From Protofrankia sp963555925 (GTDB lineage: Bacteria; Actinomycetota; Actinomycetes; Frankiales; Frankiaceae), in the NCBI GenBank assembly GCA_963555925.1, contig CAUVXJ010000063.1:1-64000 (forward strand): 64,000 nt of DNA. Reading direction: 5' to 3'. The notes beneath the pieces are model-generated. The model was not told the origin of the DNA. It worked only from the letters and a program-made list of their open reading frames with translations, and searched no databases. Position 1 is the first letter of the stretch; each line of letters opens with the position of its first letter. The position numbers and the translations under genes were made by a program. Of this stretch, positions 1 to 7,514 are shown in pieces.

Positions 1-97
1 CCACAAGCACCGTCGCCGCGCACAGTCGCTCCTGTCCCGGTCCGCCGAAACCATCCAGTGTCAGTTGGCGTGCAAAGCGCTGCATGTCCCCACCCAT
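1..97 (-). CDS. hesA: HesA/MoeB/ThiF-family protein, 5' end only (runs off the window)
   Basis: Only 32 codons are present, read from position 97 leftwards. The peptide contains QRFARQ, then GFGGPGQERL and AATVLV, which match the N-terminus of the ThiF/MoeB/HesA adenylyltransferase fold just before its nucleotide-binding glycine loop. These enzymes adenylate the C-terminus of ubiquitin-like sulfur carriers. HesA genes commonly close actinobacterial and cyanobacterial nif operons, so the position 13 nt after the second HesB-NifU gene fits. The start could be ATG 97 or ATG 85; each is preceded by a GGGGAC-like sequence, so the choice is open. The rest of the gene and its catalytic residues lie outside the window. 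Confidence 0.75.
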   Translation of the reverse strand, partial: MGGDMQRFARQLTLDGFGGPGQERLCAATVLV

Positions 98-110
98 GTC
101 CCCGGCCGCA

Positions 111-707
111 CTATCGGCTCACGGCGGCGGGCACAACCCGGCTGATGTCAGGAACGGCCTCCCGCAGCTGTTGCTCGACCGTCCGCACCAGTGCGATCAC
201 CTCGGCCTCCTGCTCGAGGCCGGCACCGGTCAGCCGCACCGAGACGACACCGTCGGCGACCCCGACGACGGACGCGTCCCGTCCGACAAGCTGCAGATGC
301 GGCCGGATGTACTGGATGGCGACGTTCGCCTTCTGCAACAGGGACGTCTCCACCCCGTCGGGCTGGACGGGGGGCACGAACGACGGACCACACAGGCAGC
401 TGCTGCGGGTGTTCGGATTGTAGAAGGTGAAGCCGGACGACATCAGCGACTCAGTGTAGTCGATACGCATGCCGTCGAACTGTTCAGTCGCGTCGGCGGG
501 GACGAACACCTCGAAATCCCCGACGGGGGTGACGACATCACCGGCCGCCGGCGCCGGCACGACCGTGAGCCGATAGCGGTGGCCGGCACAGTTGCCGGAC
601 GTGTCGACAACGATCCGCAGGCCTGACGCGGGGTCCGTCCCCGCCCGGTCGAGCAGCGCGCGCACCTTGTCCGCAGCCCGGTCGGTGAAACTGATCGCGA
701 TACTCAC
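111..707 (-). CDS. HesB/IscA-NifU domain fusion, copy 2, with degenerate NifU cysteines
   Basis: The 198-residue protein has an HesB/IscA-like A-type Fe-S carrier domain (about residues 1-108) followed by a NifU C-terminal (Nfu) domain (about 120-195). The A-type cysteines are present: Cys40 in SGNCAG, and Cys104 and Cys106 in SSCLCG. The Nfu domain has lost its CxxC: the aligned positions read GAGLEQ instead of the GACGGC of its neighbour, so Cys163 is Gly and Cys166 is Gln. It is a tandem paralogue of the gene just upstream, 30 nt away, in the same nif operon. It may still act as an A-type carrier, but the Nfu half should not bind a cluster in the usual way. The domain assignment is firm; the role is inferred. 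Confidence 0.8.
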   Translation of the reverse strand: MSIAISFTDRAADKVRALLDRAGTDPASGLRIVVDTSGNCAGHRYRLTVVPAPAAGDVVTPVGDFEVFVPADATEQFDGMRIDYTESLMSSGFTFYNPNTRSSCLCGPSFVPPVQPDGVETSLLQKANVAIQYIRPHLQLVGRDASVVGVADGVVSVRLTGAGLEQEAEVIALVRTVEQQLREAVPDISRVVPAAVSR

Positions 708-737
708 TGGTCCATCTCCCGATACGTCCAGGCGCGG

Positions 738-1325
738 TCAGGGGGCGAGGACGACTCGCTCGACCGCGGGCACCGATTCCTTCAACTGACGTTCGATGAC
801 GCCCGCAAGCGTGTCCAGCGCGGAGGAACACCCCCCGCAGGCGCCGGTCAGCCGCACCGACACGACACCACCGGTGACATCAACCACCGAGACGTCCCCG
901 CCGTCACGCTGCAGGAACGGGCGGATCAACGCCATCGCATCCTCGACCTGCTGCCATAGGGCATCCTCATTCCCGTTCGGCTTCGGCGCCGAGAACGACG
1001 ACCCGCATGAGCACGGGTCCGACGCGTTGGGGTTGGAGAAGACGAAACCCGATGATGTCAGCGACTCGACGTAGTCGATACGGACACCGTGGACGATCGA
1101 CGCCGAGGCCGAGTCGACGAGCACGTCGAACCCATCCTGGCCGACGATGACATCCCCCTTCGCGGCGGCGGGCGCGAGCGCCAGGCTGTAGGTGTAGCCC
1201 GAACATCCACCGGGCTGCGCACCGACCCGCAGGCCGTAGCCGACGGTCGCATCGTCCCTGGCGAGCAGGGCACGCACCTGGTCGCCCGCGCGCTCGGTGA
1301 GAACGACCTGCAATTTACTGATCAT
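738..1325 (-). CDS. nifU: HesB/IscA-NifU domain fusion, copy 1 (intact cysteine motifs)
   Basis: This 195-residue protein combines an A-type HesB/IscA scaffold (Cys41 in GGCSGY, Cys105 and Cys107 in PCSCG) with a NifU C-terminal domain carrying the [4Fe-4S] motif CGGC (Cys163, Cys166). It should assemble or deliver Fe-S clusters to nitrogenase proteins. It is not a classical three-domain NifU, because it lacks the IscU-like N-domain and the ferredoxin-like middle domain; the symbol nifU reflects position and the C-terminal domain. The start ATG at 1325 overlaps the nifB stop as ATGA, so the pair is probably translationally coupled. No nifS is visible in the window. Confidence 0.85.
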   Translation of the reverse strand: MISKLQVVLTERAGDQVRALLARDDATVGYGLRVGAQPGGCSGYTYSLALAPAAAKGDVIVGQDGFDVLVDSASASIVHGVRIDYVESLTSSGFVFSNPNASDPCSCGSSFSAPKPNGNEDALWQQVEDAMALIRPFLQRDGGDVSVVDVTGGVVSVRLTGACGGCSSALDTLAGVIERQLKESVPAVERVVLAP

Positions 1326-2926
1326 GATCCTACCTTCGCTGCGAGATGACCGGTGATCGGCGCCCGCTGCGCGGTCGGCTCGCCCGGTCCGGTCAGGGGT
1401 TGCGACGGTTCCCCAGCGGCCAGCCGCGCTCCCTGCGCCGCGACAGCGGAGTCGATGAGGTCGTAACACTCGACGGCGTCGATCCCGGCCGCGGTCAGTG
1501 CCTCCCGTGGCCCATTTCCGATCTTGCTGCACAGCACGGCGGCACAGTCCGACAGCAGCCGGACGGTCTTGTCGAGCACCGAGGCGTCCTCGTCGCACTC
1601 GGATGGGCCCTCGCAGTAACGCGCGACGCTGCGGGTACCGACCAGGCGTGCCCAGTTCTCGCCTGCCTCGTAGACCCAGAACTCCTCGGCGTGGCCGAAA
1701 TGCTGGTTGACCACGCCGCCCCCCTTGGTGGCGACCGCGACCAGGACGGTCCGCTCCGGCTTGGCGATGCCATCCGCGGAGATCCGCAACTCCTCGCGGG
1801 TGGCCTGGACGTCGGTGCGCCAGCGCTCGATCGCGGCGTGGGCCGCCTGGCGCCCGGCCAGATCGTAGGTGACCTCGCCGGTCAGGTAGGTCTCCGGGCC
1901 GAACTCCTCGCTGCGGTCCTCGCCCAGCAGCCCGACCGCGTCGGCCCGGCACTGGCGGCAGTGGCGCATCATGGTCATCTCAGCGCCGTCGTCGCCCGCG
2001 CAGCGGTCCTGCAGCGCCTGGAGCTCCTGCGGGGTTGGGCCGCGCTGCCCGGTCAGGCCGTAGTGGGTGCCGTGCTCGGGCGCGGACACCAGCGGCATCA
2101 CGTTGTGCAGGAACGCACCCATGCCTTTGACCGTCCGGGAGACCTCGACCAGGTGCTCGTCGTTGACACCGGGGATCATGACCGAATTGACCTTGCAGAG
2201 AATCTTGCGTTCGGTCAGCGCCGCGAGCCCGGCCAACTGCCGGTCCGAAAGGATCTTCGATGCCTCCCGGCCGGTGTGCCGCTTGCCCCGGAACATCACC
2301 CACGGGTAGATCCGCGCCCCGATCTCAGGGTCGATCATGTTGATGGTGATCGTGACATGGTCGATGCCGAGCTGTTCGATGCGATCGACGTGGTCGACGA
2401 GGGTGAGCCCGTTGGTGGACACACACAGTTTGATGTCCGGACAGTCCCGGGCCACCAGTTCCATCGTGCGCAAGGTACGGCCGGCGTTCGCCAGCGGTTC
2501 ACCGGGCCCGGCCACGCCGAGCACGCTCATCTGTTTGATCTCGCTGGCAACCCGCTTGACCTTGGCGAGCGCCTCCTCCGGAGACAGCAGCCGGCTGGTG
2601 ACACCGGGCCGGCTCTCGTTGGAGCAGTCGTACTTGCGGTTGCAGTAGTTGCACTGGATGTTGCAGCCGGGCGCGACCGGGACGTGCATCCGGGCGTAGT
2701 ACTGGTGCGCCTCCTGGCTGTAACAGGGATGGTTCGCAATCTTCTCGGCGATCTCCGGGTCGAGTCCGGTGGCACTGCGCCCGCAGCCCTTGGTCGACGC
2801 GCACCCGCTGGTGGGAGCCGCATCCTCGACGGCCGGCACGACGGCCGGCACGACGGCCGGCACGACGGCCGGCACGACGGCCCGCGGGGAGGGCAGCACC
2901 GGGAGCGGAATGGAGCCATCGATCAT
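1322..2926 (-). CDS. nifB: FeMo-cofactor biosynthesis radical SAM protein NifB
   Basis: NifB makes NifB-co, the [8Fe-9S-C] precursor of FeMo-cofactor. The 534-residue protein has the radical SAM CxxxCxxC motif (Cys88, Cys92, Cys95 in APGCNIQCNYC), the NifB-typical HPCYSQEAH and YYARMHVPV segments, and GPGEPLAN. A C-terminal NifX-like domain (from about residue 400, GGVVNQHFGHAEEF) is fused to it, as in many bacteria. The ATG at 2926 is chosen because it forms an ATGA overlap with the nifZ stop; a longer reading frame upstream overlaps nifZ and is not needed. Residues about 17-33 are a VVPA tandem repeat, in a region where NifB proteins vary. Confidence 0.97.
   Translation of the reverse strand: MIDGSIPLPVLPSPRAVVPAVVPAVVPAVVPAVEDAAPTSGCASTKGCGRSATGLDPEIAEKIANHPCYSQEAHQYYARMHVPVAPGCNIQCNYCNRKYDCSNESRPGVTSRLLSPEEALAKVKRVASEIKQMSVLGVAGPGEPLANAGRTLRTMELVARDCPDIKLCVSTNGLTLVDHVDRIEQLGIDHVTITINMIDPEIGARIYPWVMFRGKRHTGREASKILSDRQLAGLAALTERKILCKVNSVMIPGVNDEHLVEVSRTVKGMGAFLHNVMPLVSAPEHGTHYGLTGQRGPTPQELQALQDRCAGDDGAEMTMMRHCRQCRADAVGLLGEDRSEEFGPETYLTGEVTYDLAGRQAAHAAIERWRTDVQATREELRISADGIAKPERTVLVAVATKGGGVVNQHFGHAEEFWVYEAGENWARLVGTRSVARYCEGPSECDEDASVLDKTVRLLSDCAAVLCSKIGNGPREALTAAGIDAVECYDLIDSAVAAQGARLAAGEPSQPLTGPGEPTAQRAPITGHLAAKVGS
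2831..2882. repeat. 12-nt perfect tandem repeat in nifB 5' end
   Basis: Four perfect copies of GGCCGGCACGAC (2831-2878) are followed by a partial copy. Read on the minus strand they encode repeated Val-Val-Pro-Ala near the NifB N-terminus. The period is a multiple of three, so copy-number change keeps the frame. Confidence 0.95.
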
Positions 2927-3225
2927 GCCGGTTCGCCTCCTTCGTGAGACGCCTCGTGACGGGTCCCATATCGGGTCTCGTGACCCGCCGCGACAGCCAC
3001 CGGCTCCAGTTCCTTCTCCAGGCAACCCACGACCCGGCCGTTGGTGAACGCGACCGCGTAGACGATGTGCTCCTGCAGGTAGAGCCCGACGCCGCGAACG
3101 TGGCCGACCGATCCGGCGTCGACCAGCACGTCGCCGACGGCGATACCGGGTTCCGGGTAGGTCCCGTCGTTACGCAGCGCCTTGACGGCGCTCACCTCGT
3201 CACCGATGTCGAACGCGGCTCTCAT
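2923..3225 (-). CDS. nifZ: Nitrogen fixation protein NifZ
   Basis: NifZ helps mature the P-cluster of the MoFe protein. The 100-residue product has the family pattern of a small domain beginning FDIGDEVSAVKALRNDGTYP, then GDVLVDAGSVGHVRGVG and a YAVAFTNGRVVGC segment. Its start ATG at 3225 overlaps the nifW stop (ATGA), and its own stop overlaps the nifB start in the same way. The last 20 or so residues (GHETRYGTRHEASHEGG) are low complexity and probably unstructured. Gene order W-Z-B agrees with Frankia nif clusters as I know them. Confidence 0.92.
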   Translation of the reverse strand: MRAAFDIGDEVSAVKALRNDGTYPEPGIAVGDVLVDAGSVGHVRGVGLYLQEHIVYAVAFTNGRVVGCLEKELEPVAVAAGHETRYGTRHEASHEGGEPA

Positions 3226-3614
3226 CGCACACTCTCCGGTGACTCGACGGCTGACTCGACGGCTGACTCGACGGTGACGGCAGCCAGGGCGACGAACGCC
3301 TGGGGGGCGCGGTCGGCCAGGACCTTGAACAGACGGTGGTCCAGCGCCCCGGCGGTGGTGAACGCCTCATGGGCTTGGGCGAGCGCGGTTCGATAGGCGG
3401 CCATGCGGGCGTTCGGCAGGGCGACTTCGGCGTCGATCCGGGCCACCGCCGCGGCGAAGTGCCGCAGGATGTGCAGCCGGTTGACGGCAACGACCTGTGG
3501 GTCGTACGGGACGTCGAGGGTCTCGAAGTACTCCTCGGCGGTCTCGGCCCGGCGGAAGTCCGCCAACCGGTCGGTGTCCGGCGCCAGGGGCGGCACCGGC
3601 GGGCGGGCGCTCAC
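3222..3614 (-). CDS. nifW: Nitrogenase-stabilizing/protective protein NifW
   Basis: NifW is a small accessory protein linked to MoFe-protein maturation and oxygen protection. The 130-residue product carries family features: RRAETAEEYFETLDVPYDP, VVAVNRLHILRHF and a helical core ending in KVLADRAPQAFVAL. The start is GTG at 3614, overlapping the stop of orf1 as GTGA. The C-terminus is extended by a VESA repeat encoded by a 12-nt minisatellite, which is unlike the conserved core and probably disordered. Confidence 0.92.
   Translation of the reverse strand: MSARPPVPPLAPDTDRLADFRRAETAEEYFETLDVPYDPQVVAVNRLHILRHFAAAVARIDAEVALPNARMAAYRTALAQAHEAFTTAGALDHRLFKVLADRAPQAFVALAAVTVESAVESAVESPESVR
3241..3275. 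repeat. 12-nt tandem repeat in nifW 3' end
   Basis: Almost three copies of GACTCGACGGCT lie just inside the nifW stop. They encode a Ser-Ala-Val-Glu repeat in the C-terminal tail, in frame. Confidence 0.9.
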
Positions 3615-3820
3615 CGGGCATCCACCTTTGCCAGCTCGTGTTCCAGTCGGTTGATCTCGACATAGGTGTTGTAGGTGGCGGTGGCCGTCTCCAGGATCTG
3701 TTCCCAGCCGACCGGCAGGTCCTCGGCCAGGTCGTGCAGGTCGAGCTTCAAGCGGGTGGCGAGGCTGTTGAGTTTCTTCAGCTTCGTCTGCAGGTGGGGG
3801 ATTTCGTCAGGAGTCGTCAC
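3611..3820 (-). CDS. Small NifX-associated helical protein (orf1, DUF683/CCE_0567 type)
   Basis: This 69-residue protein is almost entirely helical: paired LQTKLKKLNSLATRLKLDLHDLAEDLP and a second helix ending EINRLEHELAKVD. Small two-helix proteins of this kind (DUF683, CCE_0567) follow nifX and the DUF269 gene in many nif clusters; their role is unclear, with metal binding or FeMo-co assembly suggested. The GTG start at 3820 overlaps the orf3 stop by 14 nt, longer than the 4-nt overlaps elsewhere in this operon, so the true start could be slightly downstream. The stop overlaps the nifW GTG. Confidence 0.85.
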   Translation of the reverse strand: MTTPDEIPHLQTKLKKLNSLATRLKLDLHDLAEDLPVGWEQILETATATYNTYVEINRLEHELAKVDAR

Positions 3821-4295
3821 GGGTCACCTCCGGGTGGGCGCCGGCCAGGGCGGCGGCGGCGCGTACCAGCGCCTCGCCACGCTCGGCCAGATGATCGATG
3901 GAGTCGAAGCCGAACCGATGGGCGTCACGCAGCACGTCGGAGATGACCACGAGCCGGCCGACGAACACGATGACCCGGCCGAAGCCCTCATGGCTGAGGT
4001 CCAACACGTAGCCGGTGACGTGACCGGTCGCCTTCTCGATACCGGCCGCGACCGCCTGGTAGTAGGTACGCAGTCGTCCCTCGGTCGCCGGATCGATGTC
4101 GCAGGTGATTCCGAGCTCGCGCCGCCGCGCCGCGGTGAGGACGAACGGACCGAGCAGCTTCTCGACACCGAGCCGGTCGAACTGCCCGTAGGTGTCGCCG
4201 GCCCGCAGCTGATCGACCAGGTCACGCAGGAACCCGCTGCCGGCGATCACACTCGGCGCACCTCCGGCGCCGACAGGGCCGACAGGGGCGCTCAT
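3807..4295 (-). CDS. NifX-associated nitrogen fixation protein (DUF269, orf3)
   Basis: The 162-residue product matches the DUF269/NifX-associated family: GSGFLRDLVDQLRAGDTYGQFD, a LLGPFVLT segment and YQAVAAGIEKATG followed by DLSHEGFGRVIVFVGRLVV. Members always travel with nifX and are thought to help FeMo-cofactor synthesis. The ATG at 4295 forms an ATGA overlap with the nifX stop and is preferred over an upstream in-frame start at 4355 inside nifX. The N-terminal MSAPVGPVGAGG is a short low-complexity leader. Confidence 0.9.
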   Translation of the reverse strand: MSAPVGPVGAGGAPSVIAGSGFLRDLVDQLRAGDTYGQFDRLGVEKLLGPFVLTAARRRELGITCDIDPATEGRLRTYYQAVAAGIEKATGHVTGYVLDLSHEGFGRVIVFVGRLVVISDVLRDAHRFGFDSIDHLAERGEALVRAAAALAGAHPEVTRDDS

Positions 4296-4690
4296 CGGGG
4301 GTTCCACGTGGGTGCGAGACCCGGCGAGTGCTGGCGCAGAACCTTGCGCAGCCACGGTGGCGGATTCCCGGCAAGGACACCTTGCAACCGCTCGATCAGC
4401 TCGGCCACCCGGGTGTCCTGCGCGGTCTTCACCGGATGGACCTTGGCCTTCACCACCCGGGCGGCCGCGGACCCGCCGATCGCGCAGACGTGCAGGATCG
4501 AGCAGTCGGCCACCGCCGCCAGCCGACTTTCGATCTTGCTGTCCTCGTCGTCATCGGCGGGGGGCAGCGTGCGCGTCTCGACGAGCTCGGCCGCGGTCGC
4601 CGAGACCTCGTACACGTCGAACCGACGACACAGGCCGAAATGCTGGTCGACGGCGTTGCCGTCACTCGTGGCGAATGCGACTTTCAGCAC
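4292..4690 (-). CDS. nifX: FeMo-cofactor carrier protein NifX
   Basis: NifX is a small dinitrogenase-iron-molybdenum-cofactor-binding-fold protein that carries NifB-co and the VK cluster between assembly proteins. The 132 residues begin LKVAFATSDGNAVDQHFG, the family signature, with FDVYEV and an ADCSILHVCAIGG segment following. The same fold is fused at the end of NifB in this window. The start is GTG 4690, one base after the nifN stop, so it is probably translated by coupling. The C-terminal PPPWLRKVLRQ motif is also typical. Confidence 0.93.
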   Translation of the reverse strand: MLKVAFATSDGNAVDQHFGLCRRFDVYEVSATAAELVETRTLPPADDDEDSKIESRLAAVADCSILHVCAIGGSAAARVVKAKVHPVKTAQDTRVAELIERLQGVLAGNPPPWLRKVLRQHSPGLAPTWNPR

Positions 4691-4691
4691 G

Positions 4692-6086
4692 TCAACTCCT
4701 CATATCCTCAAAACGCGTACTGGACCGGGCCGCAGAATGCTCACGCCCCGGCCCGGTACGCCGGCCGGAGCGATGGTCAAGAAGGCAGTTGGCCGCGTCG
4801 ACGAGCAACTGGAGACTGCCGCGGTAGCCCGCGGTGGCCCGCAGCTGCGCGCCGAGACGGTCGTAAACGGGAAAACCCAGCGCCAGGTGTGCCGCGCCGA
4901 TACGGTCGGCCACGTCGCGGCCGTGACTGGACGCGACGACAAGCTCGGCCCCGGCGGCGGCGGCCCGCTCGGCGAGATCAAGGAAGTCACCGACGACGAC
5001 CTCCTCCCATGGCGCCCGGCCGAGCACCGGGGCGTCGGTCGGTGACACCGCCGTGACGATCTCGGCACCGGCGTCGTAGAGAAGCGAACCCACCGCGACG
5101 AGCTGCTCGGGCTCACCGGCCAGCGCGATCCGCGCGCCGCCGAGCACGAAATGGCTGTCGAGCAGGCCGTCGGCGAGCCGACGCCGCCACCGGCGGACCG
5201 CCTCGGGCGCGGACGCGCCGCTGTGGTCCATGAGCATGCGCACGAGCCGGTCGACCATCTCCAATCCACTGAGATGATCATGAATGGTCAGGGCTGTGCC
5301 GGCACCGGAGCGGGCGGCCAGCGCCGTACCCGCGCTGGCGGCGGTCGCTCCGATCACCGTCACGGCGCCCGAAGCGGTAAGCCCGAGCAGGTCCGACCTG
5401 CTCGTGCCACCGGTGGTCAGCGGCGACCAGGCTTCGTCGAGATGGCCGTCCAGTGATCCGGACAGGTCCGGGACGAGCACGGGGTCGAGCCCGAACGCCC
5501 GTACCAGGCCGGCGATCTCATCGAGGTCGACGGCGGACAACGACGGGCCGACCAGCACCGCCACCTGCCGATGCCTGGTCGGTGCCGTCCCGACGGCCGG
5601 GACTGCACCGACCAGGGCCTCCAGCGCGGCCGACCAGCCATCCGACAGCCCACCGCGGAAGTCCGGCGTGGACACCGGGATGACCAGTGGGTGCCCGGCA
5701 GCCGGAGCGGCGGACGCCGCCGGCCCGTACGGCGAGGTCCGCAGGACACCGAGCAGGTCCTCGCCGTTGACCTCGGTCATGCCGGTGGTCAACACCCCGA
5801 TCACATCCGGGTGATTGCGCTCACTGATCGTGTCCAACGCGGCAATGACCGAATCGGACGCCCCGAGTACGGCGCTGACCTCGGTGACCGCCGTTGTCTG
5901 CAGCGGAATCGGCTCGCGGAAGTGCCGTGTCAGCAGAGCCTTGGCAAAGGCTGTGCAGCCCTGGGCACCGTGCAGCAGCGGTATCGAGCGGGCCAGGCCC
6001 AGGAAGACCAGAGCGCCGCCGAGGGGCTGGCTGTGCTTGAGCGGATCGAACGCCGCGCCGGTGGCGCCGGGCACCACGCGCGCCAT
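4692..6086 (-). CDS. nifN: Nitrogenase FeMo-cofactor scaffold subunit NifN
   Basis: NifN pairs with NifE to form the scaffold on which NifB-co matures into FeMo-cofactor. The 464-residue protein is homologous to NifK: FDPLKHSQPLGGALVFLGL, HGAQGCTAFAKALLTRHFREPIPLQTTA, and TTGMTEVNGEDL. Cys44 in GAQGC is the conserved cluster-ligand position. Its ATG shares one base with the nifE stop (TGATG), indicating translational coupling and fitting an equimolar NifEN complex. The C-terminus after about residue 440 (RRTGPGREHSAARS) looks unconserved. Confidence 0.95.
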   Translation of the reverse strand: MARVVPGATGAAFDPLKHSQPLGGALVFLGLARSIPLLHGAQGCTAFAKALLTRHFREPIPLQTTAVTEVSAVLGASDSVIAALDTISERNHPDVIGVLTTGMTEVNGEDLLGVLRTSPYGPAASAAPAAGHPLVIPVSTPDFRGGLSDGWSAALEALVGAVPAVGTAPTRHRQVAVLVGPSLSAVDLDEIAGLVRAFGLDPVLVPDLSGSLDGHLDEAWSPLTTGGTSRSDLLGLTASGAVTVIGATAASAGTALAARSGAGTALTIHDHLSGLEMVDRLVRMLMDHSGASAPEAVRRWRRRLADGLLDSHFVLGGARIALAGEPEQLVAVGSLLYDAGAEIVTAVSPTDAPVLGRAPWEEVVVGDFLDLAERAAAAGAELVVASSHGRDVADRIGAAHLALGFPVYDRLGAQLRATAGYRGSLQLLVDAANCLLDHRSGRRTGPGREHSAARSSTRFEDMRS

Positions 6087-7507
6087 CAGGAGGCTCCGTT
6101 CTCGGTGTTCTCGGTGTTCTCAGGGGTGGCGGGCCGGTCCCACGGGGCCGGCGCGCGAACCTGCTCCCAGACCGGGCTGGACAGCGCCAGATCGAGGCGA
6201 CGGGCGAGCTCGACCATCCCGGCGTAGCCGGCGAAGGCGTGCTGGCGTTCCTGGTTGACGTCGAGGAACGGCAGCCTGCCCTTGAGCGCGGTGTACTGGT
6301 TACGCCCGCCCGCGATGAGGATGTCGGCCTGGCTCTCACGGACGATGCGCAGCAGCTCGGTCGGGTTCCCGTCTTTGATCACATGACCGTCCGGGCCGAG
6401 CAACGCTGTGATCTTGTCGACATCGTCGTCGGTGCTCTTCGTCGCTCCGGAGGCAACGACCTCCACCCCGAGGTCCTGCAGTGCCGAGACGAGTGACCAG
6501 CTCTTGACGCCGCCGGTGTAGAGCACCGCGCGGGCCCCGGCCAGACGCTCCCGGTAAGGGGCGAGCGCCGCCGCGACACCGGCCTCCTGCGCGGCGATGA
6601 GCTCGTTCGCGCGCCAGGCGAGGTCGTCGTCACCGAGGAGGCCGGCGAACCCGCGCAGGGTGTCAGCCATCGCCCGCAGGCCGTAGAAGCTGCCTTCGAA
6701 CCACGGGATGCCGTAGCGGTCTTCCAGCCCGCGGGCCAGCGACAGCAGTGCGCGCGAGCAGACGACCATCGTCGCCCGGGCCCGATGAGCCGCGGCGACC
6801 TCGGCGTAGCGGGCATCCCCGCTGATGCTCGCCAGCACCCGGATACCGAGTGTTGCCAGCACCGGGGTGACGTCCCACAACTCGCCGGCGATGTTGTACT
6901 CGCCGATCAGGTTCACATCGTAGGGGGTGGTGAACGCCGGTTCGACCGTGCCGATCACGTGTTCCAGCAGGGCCGCACCGGCGAGGCGGTTGCCGAAGTT
7001 CTTGCTGCCGGCGAATCCGGGCGCGTGCACCGGGATGATCGGCACCTCGGTCACGGTCGCCGCCGCCGCGCACACCGCGTCGATGTCGTCGCCGATCATC
7101 GCCGTGACGCAGGTGGAGTACACGAAGACCGCAGCTGGATGGTGGCGTCGGGCGGCCTCGACGACGGTGTCGTAGAGACGCTGTTCCCCGCCGAACACCA
7201 CCTCCTGTTCACCGATGTCGGTGGCGAAGCCGCGCCGGTACAGTGTCGGACCGGAAGAGAGGCTGCCCCGACCGTCCCACGAGTTGCCGGCACATCCGAT
7301 CGGCCCGTGCACCACGTGGGCGACATCGGCGATGGGCACCAACGTGATCATCGCACCGTCGAACGCACAGCCGCCGGCGGTACCGCCCGGCTTGGGTTTC
7401 GGGCATCCCGCCTTTCGCGTCGCGAGGTCCTTGGTGCGGTTGTGATCGCATGCCGGCTCGTCGAACAGCGGGACTGTCGCGAGCGTGCCGCGGGTCAGGG
7501 CAGCCAT
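6086..7507 (-). CDS. nifE: Nitrogenase FeMo-cofactor scaffold subunit NifE
   Basis: NifE is the NifD-like half of the NifEN scaffold. The protein (473 residues from this start) shows the NifE pattern CDHNRTKD, KAGCPKPKPG, GGCAFDGAMITL, VHGPIGCAGNSWD, STCVTAMIGDDID, and LIGEYNIAGE. The cysteines correspond to those that hold the [4Fe-4S] cluster at the NifEN interface. An in-frame GTG at 7513, one base after the nifK stop, is possible, but ATG 7507 has a GAGG core five bases upstream and is preferred. The C-terminal tail carries an ENT repeat. The nifE stop overlaps the nifN start by one base. Confidence 0.95.
   Translation of the reverse strand: MAALTRGTLATVPLFDEPACDHNRTKDLATRKAGCPKPKPGGTAGGCAFDGAMITLVPIADVAHVVHGPIGCAGNSWDGRGSLSSGPTLYRRGFATDIGEQEVVFGGEQRLYDTVVEAARRHHPAAVFVYSTCVTAMIGDDIDAVCAAAATVTEVPIIPVHAPGFAGSKNFGNRLAGAALLEHVIGTVEPAFTTPYDVNLIGEYNIAGELWDVTPVLATLGIRVLASISGDARYAEVAAAHRARATMVVCSRALLSLARGLEDRYGIPWFEGSFYGLRAMADTLRGFAGLLGDDDLAWRANELIAAQEAGVAAALAPYRERLAGARAVLYTGGVKSWSLVSALQDLGVEVVASGATKSTDDDVDKITALLGPDGHVIKDGNPTELLRIVRESQADILIAGGRNQYTALKGRLPFLDVNQERQHAFAGYAGMVELARRLDLALSSPVWEQVRAPAPWDRPATPENTENTENGAS
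6098..6124. repeat. 9-nt tandem repeat in nifE 3' end
   Basis: Three near-identical copies of GTTCTCGGT encode an Asn-Thr-Glu repeat in the NifE C-terminal tail. The period keeps the reading frame. Confidence 0.85.
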
Positions 7508-7514
7508 CTCCACC

